Origin: Sebastes aleutianus
Taxonomy: Eukaryota; Chordata; Actinopteri; Perciformes; Sebastidae
Assembly: GCA_916700875.1 (NCBI GenBank)
Contig: CAKAKS010000032.1
Coordinates: 12,065,129 to 12,129,128, forward strand
Length of the DNA stretch: 64,000 bases
Reading direction: 5' to 3'
In this document: positions 12,381-25,951 of the stretch, piece after piece
How positions within the stretch are numbered: position 1 is the stretch's first letter
How the letters are laid out: each line of letters opens with the position of its first letter
Notes under the pieces: generated by a model
Database searches by the model: none
Told to the model about the DNA's origin: nothing
Seen by the model: the letters and a program-made list of their open reading frames with translations, nothing else
Position numbers and translations under genes: made by a program

Positions 12381-13743
12381 TTGGTGTTCATATTAGTCGT
12401 GTGTTTGAAAGAGGGGGGTTGTTTTGCCCCAACCAATCAGAAGCGATTGACGAATCTGCTCCACCGACGCCATTTTCAGTCAACACAGAATTGGTTGGCG
12501 ATATTAGTTGCCAGAAGCAGTTAACAACAATGATGAGAATCAAAGAAACCATGTCTCTCTGTCTTTTTCTGCCTTTATGATCCTGCTACCTGTTTCTCTT
12601 TGTCTTCGCAACACTCTTTCTCTTTCTGTCTCTCCATCTCTTTCCTTTCTCACTTTTCTCCTTTACATTTCCATATACATCTCTTTCTCACCTCCTCCTC
12701 TTCTCTTTCTCTTCTTCATTTCTTCTTTCCCTCTCCGTCCCCTTTTTTCTCTCTGTCTACCACTCATTATCTCTCTCTGTCTTTCTCTGTCACACTTTGT
12801 CTCTCGCTCACTCTCCAGAAGATGAGAACAAGGCAGGATGGGAGGGGGGGGGGGTGAATGAGAGGAAGCGAGGAAAGAGAATTCAGCCATAATAACTTTG
12901 TCCTTGCACTTAAAAAAAAAGGCTGAATATTTAAATTACAAACCAGTGAGGGAGGAAAGCAGCCAGCAGGGTGTAAGAAAATGAAGGATCGTGAGGGTAA
13001 AATAGGAGGAATGAATGACAGGACCGGAGAGAAAGAGAAAGAGGGAGAATGGCAAGTGAGAGAATTATTAAAATGTCTTTAGGGGGATGAGAGCGGCAAA
13101 TCATTTTCCAACACAAGAGGAAGAGGACCGGCTAAAAAAAAAAAAAAAAAAGTATTAGCCGAACAGAGTTTTCAAACGGGAAGACGCAGAACTGATGGCG
13201 GAGTTTTTACCTTCCAAAAAAACCGAACGCACGGGCGATGTTTTGTGTGTTAAAAAAGCTCAAAAAGAGAGCGACTGCGCTTTCATCTCTTTCTTTTTTT
13301 AGTGTTTCTGTGATCTCAACTCTGGAGGATTTCGTTTCAGCGCTTTTGAAATCATGTCCCCGTTCCCCTCTCTGCTTTGCTTTCCTTCCTTCCTGTCGCT
13401 CTTTGTGTGCGTGTGTGTATGTGTGTGCATGTGTGTGTGTGTGTGTGTGTGTTACACGCCTGGCTAACAGTGGCAGCAACACAGATGTGCTGATAGAAAT
13501 CCAGAGGCTAGCAGCAAAGCTCTGAGGGACACACACACACACACACACACATTCATACACACAGCGTGACAACAGGGACACATTCACCCTGGGAGACTGA
13601 AGAAGGACATGTTACTGCATCCCTTTGAGATACATCATCACATACATCACTACACACACACACACACACACACTAGAATTTAGAGGAAAATGTCAAAATA
13701 TATCTCTGCGGTTCCTCAACACCCATAAGGGATATCTCCAGTT

Positions 13744-13777
<34 letters not shown>

Positions 13778-14542
13778 GAAAGATAGAGGCAGAATTGACA
13801 CTTGCATCGACTGTTGCATCCCTCTTCCCTCGCTTTCAACCTCATTGACCCCGGTGGTGTGTTTTTTTTTGCTGCCATCATGATAAAAATCCCCCATCCC
13901 TCCTCATCCATTTTAAATCCCCCCCTACTCCAATTCTAATTCACTTAAAGGGATAGATTGTTTATCATCCCTTCCATCCATTCTTTACCTTTTCGCTCCC
14001 TCCCTCCCTCCATCCCTCCCTCCCTCATCTCCCTTTCACCGCCGCTCTCCATTTTCCCTTTTTAATTTCTCACGCAGGCTCCTCGCTGCCGTTCTGGGTA
14101 ATTAAAATGAGAGCAGGGAGATTGAAAATAAGAGGAAGAGAAAAGGAGGAAAGGAAGGAGGGAGGTGAAGAGAGAAAAGGGGAGAGAGAAAAAGCATGTG
14201 TATACATACAGTATGTGTCTTTTATGGTGGAAGGCCTCTATTGGCCAAGATCAGTGTCTGTCATCGCCACAGCCAATCAGCGCACTTCTTTTCCTTCCCT
14301 TTCCCCCTCTCTCATGTTTAAGCACTCATTATACAGTTTAAAGTTCTTGGTATGTATTTGTATATCGCTCCGTTTTATACTCCGTCACTCTGTTCATCCA
14401 TTTCTGTGGTAATAACACTAATTCTCTTCTCTCTCTTTCTCGCTCTGTCATGTGCAAACACAGTCATTATAAGACTGTGAAATCTACTGTGAATCTCAAA
14501 AGCACTAATGATCCAACAACCACTTACACAGAGCACATCTCT

Positions 14543-14573
<31 letters not shown>

Positions 14574-15123
14574 TCGCACAGTAAAGTGTCACCAGTGTTG
14601 GGAAACATTCCTGGGAATATATGTAATTATATGCCAAATGCCTGTTGTAATGCGGCCATGTAAAATTAATGAATTGCATGTTTTTGCATGGAAATAATTA
14701 TATGCAAATGCTAAGGAATGTAAGAGTGATTACAGTGAGTTACATTGTGCTGATCGCATTATAATTATGGCCTTCCTTCTCTTCCTCTATGTCTTTGTCG
14801 CCGTTGGTTGTGCTGCACCTTCATCACATAGGTAAGTGATTTTTTTTTTTTTAAGTTCATCGCTGTTTTTTTTTTACATCGCTATGGTCTGTTAAATGGA
14901 TTAAGATAACAAAGAGGGTCAGTTTAACATCTTTTATCATTTTAAAACCTCTACATATATTTCAGAAATGATTAAGAACAGTAAAAGTAAGAGACTCGTT
15001 TCCAGAGAAATAGCCCTTCCTAATTACATTGAGGCACAGAACCGCAACATTAACTCAATAAGCCACATTGTAGTTCCCGTTTGTTAGCTAAACAAACAGC
15101 AAACACAAAAGAACTTAAAGAGG
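12381..15123. other. Intron, pyrimidine-rich tracts and clustered CA/TG repeats
   Basis: 12550-12815 is a CT-rich block that gives spurious Ser/Leu frames. CA/TG tracts lie at 13409-13452 (TG), 13530-13552 (CA), 13654-13673 (CA) and 13746-13774 (TG). A poly-A run of about 17 lies at 13135-13151. 14600-14780 is AT-rich, non-repetitive, and contains ATGCAAAT. No supported gene. Confidence 0.6.
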
Positions 15124-15512
15124 ACCTTTAAAGGACCAGTGTGTAACATTTAGGGGGATCTATTGGCAGAAATGGAATATAATATTAATAAGTATGTTTT
15201 CTTTAGTGTAGAATCACCTGAAAATAGGAATCGTTGTGTTTTCGTTACCTTAGAATGAGCCGTTTATATCTACATAGGGAGCGGGACCTCTCTCCACAGA
15301 GTCCGTCATGTTGCTCCGCCATGTTTCTACAGTAGCCCAGAACGGACAAACCAAACACTGTTAACTTTCCCTGCCTGGGCCGGAGTCGATAACATTACTC
15401 GCTCCATGTCGGCCACTGTAGCTCTCCCACACTATTGGCACACAGGAGAGGCTTCAGTTGGGTCAATCTCCTCACCTCACTGTTAGATACCACCAGATCC
15501 TACACACTGGAC
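15124..15512. mobile_element. MITE with TTAA ends, about 390 bp
   Basis: The left end TTTAAAGGACCAGTGTGTA and the right end TACACACTGGACCTTTAA are inverted copies with one mismatch. TTAA at both outer edges fits the piggyBac-type target site, although it could instead be part of the inverted repeat. The interior carries the same blocks as 8201-8394. No gene. Confidence 0.82.
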
Positions 15513-15726
15513 CTTTAAGGGTTTCTACTAGAACATGTTTTCATGCTTTAATGTTCAAAAAACACTTTATTTTTCTCATACCAACTGTGTTGCCGCACCT
15601 CTTTTCACCCTCTGTTGGAAATGCTCTGTTTGAGCTCTTCCCATCAGCTTTTACATGCACAAAAAAACGATATAACACGCTGAAGGAAAGGGGAAAAAGC
15701 ACAAAAGCATAATAGGTCCCCTTTAA
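15513..15726 (-). mobile_element. Fish MITE fragment ending AAAGGGGACC, interrupted by the preceding element
   Basis: Read on the minus strand it starts TTAAAGGGGACCTATTATGC, a terminus I recognise as common in teleosts. It goes on to the block shared with 10083-10205. The 15124-15512 MITE abuts it at the other side, which suggests a nested insertion. Confidence 0.7.
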
Positions 15727-16112
15727 ATCACAGCAATTTGAGGTCCCGTAATATTACTTCACATGAACCCAGAGATCATGTGGTGGTCTCACCCCAAAAT
15801 GAAGACTATAGAATAAAATAAATAAACTATAGGTGAGGGAATAATACGTCTTCTCTTTGTGTGTGAGGAAAAAAGGATGGGGTAAAAAGCTGCTACGAAA
15901 AAAAAAAAGAAAGTAAGAAGGGGATAAAGAGAGAGTGATCCAGACGAGAGCTGGCTGTGTGAGGGTTTCTCTGATCGCCACAGAAGAATGTGCCTTTTCA
16001 GATGTTCTTTCCCCCGCTCTGCTTGTCCCTCTAAGGGCCCCGTAGCGGGCCTTATCTAAGAGCCGTGCATGGCTACTCATCTCTGACACACTGAATATGC
16101 ACCACGCGCTGA

Positions 16113-16126
16113 GACACACACACACA

Positions 16127-16182
<56 letters not shown>
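16113..16182. repeat. (CA)n microsatellite, about 35 units
   Basis: CA tract with one TC interruption near its start. Confidence 0.95.
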
Positions 16183-16187
<5 letters not shown>

Positions 16188-16625
16188 AGTTACTTAAGAG
16201 TGTGTGTGTCTCCACATTATTCACACTAAATGCCTAAACGCTTCCGTGTCTGTGCTCTTCAGAGGCGCACGGTTGAATGGCGCTGCGATTTGACATTGAG
16301 AATACATTGTGAGAATGTAAGAGTGGCTGTAAGGGACATTTGTGGGAGCTGCATTAGAGATAGGGCTGCCATGTGCCGTCTTGGATTAAGAATGTGTTGG
16401 ACTTTGGCCACTTGTGGATGAGTGAGATATTGAATGTGCTCATGTGTCACAGTGGCAATTGCTACATCCGGATTTGATCAATTTTGAGGACATCCAGTGT
16501 TGCACAGGGGTGGGGGGGGAAGGGGAATCAAATGACATTGTCATGTCGGTGTTCTTTAGATCATATTGTGAGGGAGACAGTGGAATGCCTAGAGTATGCC
16601 TCTTCACCTGTATACCTCAACTACA

Positions 16626-16925
16626 TGTGTGGCTCAGAGGTAGGGAGGGTCGTCCACCAATTGGAAGGTCGGTGGTTCGATCCCCGGCTCCTCCAGTCCG
16701 AATGTCAAAGTGTCCTTGAGCAAGATACTTAACCCCAAATTGCTCCCGAAGGCAGTGCCATCGGTGTGTGAATGAGTATTTAGATTAGATCCTGATGGGC
16801 AAAGTTGGCACCTCGTATGGCAGCCTCTGCTATCAGTGTATGAATGTGTGTGTGAATGTAGTGTAAAGCGCTTTGAGTGGTCGGAAGAATAGAAAGGCGC
16901 TATATGAATGCAACTCCATCTCCCA
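16626..16925 (+). mobile_element. tRNA-derived SINE with L2-like 3' tail
   Basis: The head keeps a Pol III A box, TGGCTCAGAGGTAGG (16629 on), and a B box, GGTTCGATCCC (from 16673), at tRNA-like spacing. The body contains GTGTCCTTGAGCAAGATACTT. The tail at 16862-16915 (AAAGCGCTTTGAGTGG ... GGCGCTATATGAATG) is the sort of L2-type 3' end that lets fish SINEs use LINE machinery. The two intact boxes suggest a fairly recent copy. It encodes no protein. Confidence 0.85.
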
Positions 16926-17034
16926 TTTACCAAACACTGAGGTCATGAGGTCAAAATTCCCAGACCCATATCCTCAGGAAATGTTTAACTAGCCACCAAA
17001 CACATCTGTATGATTTTCTTAATTTTTGTATGTT

Positions 17035-17365
17035 TTCGGGTTGTCTGTCCGTCCATACGTACGTTCGTCTGTATGTACATATTTTGTAAGTCCGTACGTC
17101 CCATTCTTGTGAACACGATATCTCAGAAACGCCTGGTGGGAATTTCTTTAAATTCACTTGGAGTCCACTTGGACTTGGACTGATTAGAATTTAGTGGTCA
17201 AAGGTCATTGTAACCTCACAAAACATGTTTTTGGCCATAATTCAAGAATGTATCTGTTAATTATGACAATTTCACACAAACATCTAATAGGATAAAATGA
17301 TGACATTGTGGAGAGACATGGACGTAAATTTGACCGGTTGGTGGAGGCATACAACCACGAGGCGA
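17035..17365 (+). repeat. Teleost dispersed repeat
   Basis: Blocks CACGATATCTCAGAAACG, GGTCAAAGGTCATTGTAACC, TTTTGGCCATAATTCAAGAA and GGTGGAGGCATACAACC are wording I recall from a repeat common in fish genomes. Single copy in this window, ends approximate. Confidence 0.55.
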
Positions 17366-18869
17366 TAATTCTAATTCTTAATATTATTTAATTTCATTAA
17401 CTGTTATATATCCTGTAAATTGTATCTCCCCTCTCAATGATCTAAGTGCTGTTTCAAAACCCTCTCCTTAATGCCAGGATATGATTCAGGTTTGGTAGCA
17501 TATACAAAACCCCTTTATTTCAATGTATTTGTTTGGCTTAGAAATTAAATGTATTTAATTATTTAATTATTAGTATTGACTCGAAAAATACTGGCCTTAG
17601 AAAACTCAAACCATGTGTAACTTATATGTAGGACTAAAAGTAGATTGTAAACTTCTCTTACTGTACTTCTAAAATTCTTAGTGACACTGAGAACATGTAC
17701 TCAATGGCCATGGCTCTGGGGCTACTTGATATTACAATCCCAAATTTAATCTGCACTTTCTTGATGTCGTGAGTGGAGATAGGGGTAATCACTTCATCGG
17801 GGTCATCAGGTGGGCACCCTCCTTCATCGGTGTTTCATTGATAGCCCCACGACACCTCCAGAGAGCCACAGTAGTCTCAAAAGCCTCGGGTTCACTGCAT
17901 ATTATAAGTTGTTTTTTTTTGTCATTTGATTAATTTCACAGTATATTTGGGACTCAATAAAGTACAATATTAACTGGGTCCTGCATTATTATGTAATTCT
18001 TTTGGCCCTATCTTGCAGAGGGGTCATGTGTCAAAATCTATTTTCATGACTTTAAATATTTTAGTTTATATTGAGCTTATATGGTACGTATTTCTAAACA
18101 ATGTTATGATTAATTACCACAAAATATATATGGCCCAAGTTTTAAAAAAAATCTTATGGAGTCGTGTCACTTGTCACAGTCAGACACACAGTCACACTCT
18201 GCTGTTAAATCTATCAAAAAAAACAACAAAAAATATATATATAAATAAAAGCAAGTACCAGTACTGGTAAAACAGTGAAAATATTTGCACATGTAATAGT
18301 TCTTTTTTTGTCCCTGCTGCTTACTGAGTCTTCATTTGATGGGCGACTCATCGCAGCATGCTCTACTTGTGTTTGAAGTCGGCAACGTGAGAAGCTGTTT
18401 GTTTGTATCTCTGGAAATTTGTGGATTCGGTGCAACCACTTATGCAAAAACGGGGGAAACCTTGCTTTTGTATTGTTTTGTTTTGCTTTCACTGAAGCTG
18501 CTTGTGTTCTGTAAAAGAGGCACTAAAAGATGAAGTCGCTTTTAAAAAGAAGCATTCGTGTGAAAATGTACCTTAAGATTGGACAATTTAGGGCCTATTT
18601 TTTCATAAAGATACAAGAAGACTGGTATCTTACCCATGTGTACATTCAATTTACAGATAAATTAATAGATATTTATTCACATTCTATCTGTAAATTGTTT
18701 CTTTGAGTCCAAAAGTATGAGAAATCCTGTGTGTGTGTTGTTTTTTTTACACTGCATTGCATTGCTGACCTTGCCTTTTGAGCCATCTCCCGTAGAGAGA
18801 TCTTGCCCTAAACCCTTTCTCCCCCCCCCCAAAAATCAATAAGCTAATGGTGAATGCAGGGCCATGGCT

Positions 18870-18871
<2 letters not shown>
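17366..18871. other. AT-rich intron without recognised gene
   Basis: No feature beyond short A/T runs. Open frames are short and without family resemblance. Confidence 0.5.

Positions 18872-18911
<40 letters not shown>
18872..18911. repeat. (TG)n microsatellite
   Basis: TG tract of about 20 units. Confidence 0.95.
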
Positions 18912-18912
<1 letters not shown>

Positions 18913-19449
18913 AGTTTGGTAGGTATTAGTGTCTCAAAGTAAGGGCTAGCCATACTGGATATTGCCCCGCGGTGAAAAGGGGGATTTGGGAAGTCTTAAT
19001 AGCTGAATTTCCCCAATGCTTCCATGTCTTTTTTTACCCTGTGAGGTGTGAAAAGAGCAAATAGCTAACCTTAGCTTCACTGCAGTGGGAGCCACTAAAC
19101 AAGACCACAACCACTGCTCTTTCAGCAGAGACACACATACACACACACACACACACACTGAGAGAAACGCACATATTTTTTTCCTTTACAGTCAGCATGT
19201 TCTTGCGGTGGTAGTGTGAAAAATGTGTGATTTGGTGCTTCTCTGCGGAGTCCTCGTCCTCTCTCACACACCCACCTCGACACCTTTACTGGATTTACTG
19301 CGCTGCATTAGATATTTGCTTTGTCCAACATCCTGGCAATAATACACAAGCTTTGGGAATATCTCTCTCCCATTTCTGGAATTGGTTCTATCGCTCTTTT
19401 TCACCAGAGCTGACACATTATTTTGCCCTTCTCGACTCCGTCTCTATAC

Positions 19450-19494
19450 CCCTCTCCCTCTCCCTCTCCCTCTCCCTCTCCCTCTCCCTCTCCA
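19450..19494. repeat. (CTCCCT)n hexanucleotide repeat
   Basis: About seven head-to-tail hexamers. They translate to Ser-Pro or Ser-Leu runs. Confidence 0.92.
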
Positions 19495-22400
19495 GCTCCT
19501 CTCCCCGCTTGGTTCATCTCCCCCAGGCTAGCGGAGAAGTTTGGTGCCCTTTCCCTGTGTCTGGGGTCCTGGTTTAGGACAGAGAATCAGTCACAGTTAC
19601 ACATATTAGATTAGAGAAGAGTGGAAACCAAATTGCCCTCTCCTCCTCTTCTCCTCTCCTTCCCAACCTCCTCTTCCTCTCCTCTGCTCCCCCACATCCT
19701 CCCATTCCCAACGGAGGTAGAGTGTCATTGTCCTCTGCTTTTCTTTTCTTTTTTTCCTGTCTATATTTCTCCCACCCGCCTGTGTCCTTTACCTTATCGC
19801 CATGTGTCGGGGGTTCCAGGGACGGACACGTTAATGGAAGGAGAAATTGCTGTTGGTTCGGGCGTTTTGAGGTCAACAAGTCAACAGCGTCTTTGTTTTT
19901 CTTGGCTTGTCTGTCCTTTTCTAATCACAAGTTCTAAAATACTCTTAAAAATGTAGCAAAAATGGGGCCGTTTTTCATTCAACTTATCTTAAAACAAACT
20001 TTTTCATGTCTGTTTCATTAACAGTTAATTTCCTGGTTGGCTTTACCTTGTACTGCCAATTTAACAGAATGTTAATTAGCTAACTCCAATCAAAAATTGG
20101 ATGACTTTGCCAGCTTTGCCTTTTTATTTAGTTTTTTTTTTTTAGTTGGCTTAAAATTCATCTTCAGGTTTATTATAAAAAAAAGTCTTAAATTAGTGTG
20201 AGTTTGTGTTACAGAGGGATCCTAGTCATTATGGGGACCTTCATCACTCCATTCTGCCATTTTTCTTCCTCCTGCTAATCACCCCATCTCACCGGGGAAA
20301 TGGGAAGCTTGACTTTGACTTTTACCTTTGGATGTCTGTACCTGACACAAGGGCAGTGAGCCAGGATATTAAGTTGGATAAATGTGCTTTTTTCCTTTGA
20401 TGTATTGCCTACGCGTATATTTTATCTGGCTCACTTTTCGTGTTGTGAATCTGTCATATTCAGAGCACCTCCTTTGAAATTTTGTTTTGATTATAGCCAT
20501 ATTTTAACCTAATAAACTATAAATATCAGCAGCAGAGAGAATGAGTAGGAAGAGAGGGGGAGCAGCAAGTCCTCCAGATGACTCCTAGTGCTCTTCTTCC
20601 TCCACAAAGACAACTAATCCCATCATTAACCTGTCGCAGGGACCAACAATATGGAGCTTTATATAGAAATTTGGGGGCGCACATACTCACCTTTACAGAT
20701 TGCTTTTATGAGATTGAAACCAGAAATGTGTGCACAAAGTTTGGTCAGGCAAACTTGGGAAAAATACGATTTAGAATAAGAATATGAAAATGTTCTTCCA
20801 TGTGGTCCATTTATACAGTATTTGCTAACATTGACACCTCAAAAATAGGGATGATTTCAAAACCAAAGTGGGCAGTCTGAGAAAATTTGAGTTTCAGAGA
20901 CTTTGTTTCCGGCATTCTGGTGACTTAATAAGAATGAGAATAACAAAATAATAGGTACACTGCAACAACATTTTTATGTTAAATAGGCCTACTTTTAATT
21001 TTACTTTTAATTCTCAGGAAAGAAATCTGAATATTTCGACCGTGTGGTGTGAAATTGTGTGAATCTCCGGCATCAGTTTTCATTCATTCATTCATTTTTT
21101 TGCCCCTGCTTGAGTATTTCTTTGTCTTAGTACTCTCCATTCTTCTCTCCACCTCTCACTCACTCAAGGCCGTTTCAGACACAACACAACAACTGCACCA
21201 TTGTGCTCTGATACACGTTATTTCCAATGGCTTGCGCCACGCCACGAAGGATTTTCGCTGCTTCGAGCAAAGCCCAACTTTGGGCGCTGCACGCTGTGAT
21301 GCGTGGCGAGCGCAGCTCAAACCGCGTTGTTTCGCTAGCAGCTCTCCTCCATCGGGAAACAACATTTGTTGTAGCTGTATTGTCGTCCAGGTGGAAACAG
21401 TAGGGCTTATACTGTACATGCTGTAGTGCCAGAAACAGGTTGTGACAACGAAAATGAAAAACAGGTGTGGAAAATGTGCCATAAATCCGGAGAAATGTGG
21501 GAGAATTGTGACCCTGGGAGGAAACCGGGAGTAGGCAATGAAAAACGGGAGTCTCCCTGGAAAATCGTGAATGTATGGGTCAATTTGCATTTGTTGCATA
21601 TTTTCCTTTTTTCAGTTTAAGATGTGTGGTAACTTATTTGGTAAATATGGTTCTTTAGCACCATCTGTTAAGTGTGAAAAGGGAGGACCTCATGCTGTGA
21701 GTGTTTGCCACAGTGCAGGACAACATGCAGCTCTCACTTTATTATAACATTAGACGTGTTCTCTCCAGAGTGTGGGTACGCCAGGCCTACCTGTGTCTCT
21801 GTTTTTCTGTATATTGTCTTGCAAAGTTTCCGATTTTCCGCCGTTGTCATGTTACCTGATACAGTATCATCTCCGGTTAAGCTGCAGAACGCATCGAGAC
21901 TGACTTTGTTGTGGTTTTCCTTCCAGGTAATGGGATTTTTCCCTTTTTTGTGTAGTTCTAATTTGTTAGGCCGAGGGCAGTGTTGTATGGTCTGAGGGCT
22001 GTCCTGAGGCAGTTTGGGCTTCGGCCCGAGGATTCTCCTGTTTGCTGTATTTTCTTGCGCTTGCCGCTTCAAAGCTTTGTAGTGATATGATTGACGGGAG
22101 TGGGCACTGGATTTCAGCTGATAATGGAATTTGCTGTCTCTTTGTTTGGATGTGAATTAGAGAGGAACATTGGCCTAATCCTGTTCTGCACACATTACCA
22201 AAGATTTTTTTCCGTGCATTTTGATAATACTCTTACAGATGTCAGCGTGTCGGTTCTCGTTTTGAGAAACCTTGGTATCATTCTCTTTATTTTGCTTTTG
22301 TTTCCCAACATTTTGATGGTTTTGTTTCCCCTCAGTTCCGCTAAAGCCATTGTTTCCTGCATAATTCAATACAATACGTTTAAGCAAATTGACTTTTGAT

Positions 22401-24927
22401 TTGGACCAAATATCACTTGCATATTGAAAAGTGCGTCATGTGTGTATCATGTGTCTTGGAGACTATAATTGAATGGGCTCTAATCAGAGATGGATTTACT
22501 CTGAAGGGGACGCTCAGGCGTCGAGCCATGCCAGGGCCCTCCCCCCCCCCAATAAGCTCCATAAGAAGGGGTACGGCACCCCTCTCCACCCCATACTGTG
22601 CTTCATTGATCACAAGAAGATAGAGAGAAAAAGAAGAAGAAGAAATGAGAGAGAGTGATATGAGAGGCCTAATTATGGGGTCTGATAATTTGCATCAAAG
22701 ATAATGAAAGTCTTGGACAGTCTCCCAAATCTCTCCCGAGCATTTGTAACTACCCTCCGCCTCCCCCTTCCTCCTCTCCTTTCTTTTCCTCTCCTTCCTT
22801 TCTTTTAATTTTCATCTAGCATATTCCCTTGAACCCCACCACCACCACCTTTGCGTCAGCGTTGAAATGCCAATACATCATTTTAAAGTAACACCTCAAA
22901 ATGAAGTCATATTTCAGCATTTAGCCCCGGCTATGAAAAGTGAACTTCTCGAATGTCCTTCCCTGGCCTAATGGACCTAGAAATCATTCAGCCATGAACA
23001 TTATGCTAATACTCACTAAGCTCGCTCTCTCTGCCTCCTTTTGTGAGTGTCTGTCATTCTATTTAGCCTGATAAACAAGTCTGATTTTCAATTATCTCTA
23101 TTCAAATGAGGCCTGCGGCAGTATTTGCTTAGAGATGTCCAATTTGTGTGTGTTTGTGTGCGTGTGTTTATGAGTGCAAGCATACATCCATCTGACAGGA
23201 GTGGTTCTCAGCTCTCTCTTTCTCTTTCCAAATTGCTTATTTGTGCTATTTGTGCCTGTAGGTGTGTATGCGTGTGTGTGTGTGTGTCCAGCGATGTGCT
23301 TAAGTAGGAGCATTTTTGCGTATGTGTAAACACAGTGTACCTGTGAGACGACGCATTCAGGGTGTCCCTCGGCCAGTTTTATGGAGATGCTGTAAAGCTA
23401 AGTGGCGCTCTCTCTTGCTTTTTTTTTTTTTTTACTTACCACTCACACCCATGGGATTTCTCTCTTCACCACACACACACACACACCACAAGCTGAAACA
23501 GTCATACAAACAAACTAATAAACTGGTTATTGATCATGTGTCGTTACCGTGAGTCGGTCAGACAGACAGTCTGACCTAAATCAAACTGTCAGATAAGAGA
23601 AGGACAATTAAAGCAGAACATGATTCATCTTCCTTCCTCTCTCTCTCTCTCTCTGTCTCCCTCCCTCCCATTTCTAAGAACCCCCTCTCTCATCTGTCCT
23701 CCTTTACCTCCCCACACCCTTCCTTCCTCCCCCCCTCCCCTCTCTCTGTCCTCTGTTTATGAATTCCCCTTGCTTGGCACGGCGGCCGATGGAGAAGTTT
23801 TTAGTATGCAGCCTCTCTCAAGGACAGAGCCTTGTTAGAAAGCCTATTGAGCTGTGGAGCAATAGCCCGCTATAGCCTGCCAGTGGACTCGGTGCATCTC
23901 TCTTTTCTCTGCATCCCTCCCTCCCTCCCTCTCATTAATGATGTATTAGTTTATTAGGCGTTGGATATTGGGTCGGGGACCCTGCGACGGACTTCATCAC
24001 GGCGGAGCCGTATGGAGAGGAAACACAGGGAGGGGGAATAGGAATAGGGAGGCCGAGGCGCATACAGATGTTCAAAGACTCGCTCGCTACACACATGCTA
24101 CACATGCACATAAAATAAACATGCTCAAACATGATAACACATGCACACTCGGGTGTCAGTATTCATGAACACGGACTACTTACTCCGGTGTGATTTAGTT
24201 GGAGTGGCTGGAAAACAATGCGGTGGATACATAGAGGCCCCTGGTCACCTAGAGACATGAGGTGGTTTCCCATAATGCCGTTGCTGTCTCTATAGGCTAT
24301 CTGTCATGCAAAGTGATGAGGAGCAGTGATCACGTTTTGGTTACATTTCATCGCAGATGCATAATGGAGCAGCATCCTGTATAATTTATACAGTGTGATA
24401 TTGAATTGTTACTTTAAGTCGAATGGTTTTCTTGTTATTGTCTAAATTGCTTCTTTCTTTGTTTCTTTTTCCTTCCTTCCATCCTCTCTTCCTTACTTCT
24501 ATCATTTCCCCCTTTTTTCAATTTCAATTTACTTCATTCCAAACCCATAGTAGTAAAAGATTTTTTCAAAAGTTAGGCCCTCGGCAGTATTTCCTTGGAG
24601 GTTAAATTTCTTCTCTTATTATCTTCCCCTCATAATTCTCTCCTTTATTCCCTATTTCTAATTCCCTGCATCTCTCTTTTTGTTCCTCCCATTTTCTCCA
24701 CACCTTCCTTCCCATGTTTCTTTTCCTCTCTTTTCATTCCCGCTCATCCGTCAGGCATCCTTTCCTTTCTTCCTCCCTTCTTTCAAACGTCCATCCTTCT
24801 TCCTTGTTTCCTCATCTTCCCCCTGTAGTTGTCCATCTCCTTCTCTCTTTTTTTCTGCACGGATGATTTTGTTTACCTACTTGTCATTGCTGAAGTGCTC
24901 ACTCTCCATTCGGCTGTGAGGGGTGTG

Positions 24928-24929
<2 letters not shown>
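19495..24929. other. Intron without recognised gene; polypyrimidine blocks
   Basis: CT-rich blocks occur at 19640-19790, 22745-22815, 23625-23760 and 24430-24860. TG/CA patches lie at 23260-23288 and 23468-23487. The long frames across these blocks are compositional. A stretch at 21170-21400 (GCGCTGCACGCTGTGATGCG) may be an old MITE interior but has no clear ends. No supported gene. Confidence 0.5.

Positions 24930-24967
<38 letters not shown>
24930..24967. repeat. (CA)n microsatellite
   Basis: CA tract of about 19 units. A second short CA tract lies at 25121-25144. Confidence 0.95.
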
Positions 24968-24969
<2 letters not shown>

Positions 24970-25951
24970 AATGTATGGTATGTACAGAAACACACATACA
25001 CATTAGCACAGATCCCAACCTCAGCTCTCTAGCTACAAAGTGGGCCTTGAAAGCCAGCCAGCCCATCACATCTTACAGTCTTTACCCTGTGCTCTCGCTC
25101 ACTCTTTCTCTCTCGCACACATACACACACACACACACACACACTACCTCACCAGAATTTTTTTTTTTTCTTAGTGCACTATCGTTGCTACAGCGCTGTC
25201 CTCCCTCGCGGGGGGAAGAAGAGTCGTATTTTAGACCTAAATGGAAAGCTGTGCACTTAGAGTTTGGCTTTGGCCTTCATCTTGATGCCAAGAGACGAGA
25301 GAAGCACTCGCTAAGTGAAGAGAGTTGACCTTGTGCGCATGTATGTGTGTGTGCGCATCCAGATAATGCTGAGGGGTATAAATGCCGCTCTAAAGCTGGA
25401 AGGAAACATTTGCGGTTCACTGTAAATAACATAGTTTGCAGACATTTGTAACATCAAGAGACCTTCTTTTCACAGCTGAAGCATCTGATTTTACCTTTCT
25501 GCATGATAAGATGATTCATTTTTCACTGAATTGAAATCACATTGTTTACCTTAAGTCCATTGAGAGGCAGCACTATCCTCCAGGTGCAACAGGAAGGTCA
25601 CATATCTGAATCCCGGAAAATATGAAGGAAAAAATGATAATGAATACAGCTCTGCTTTCCTTTATCAACTACTGTCAAGGTGCCTTTGAGCAAGGTCTCT
25701 TTATAGTATCTGCCTGATTCACATTAGAGCATGCTACAAATGAAAGATGCACAAATATTCAATATGGTAGCAATAGCAAAGTAATTGAAGATGACATTGC
25801 AGACAAGAATGAAATCAAAGCTCCAATAATCTTTGCTGTAAAAAGCATCATGTCCAAGCTAGCTGAAAAAAATACAAACACTTCTTTGTACAGTAAAGGC
25901 AAGTGATGGCTAGGAAAAATATTTCTTGGATCAGGCAGCAAGAACAGCCAA

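Noticed and set aside
15754..16224. 156-residue minus-strand frame
   Set aside because: Open mainly because of the CA tract at 16113-16182; no family resemblance.
16626..16700. Functional tRNA gene
   Set aside because: A and B boxes are present, but the arms do not fold as a cloverleaf by eye and the unit continues into a SINE body and L2-like tail.
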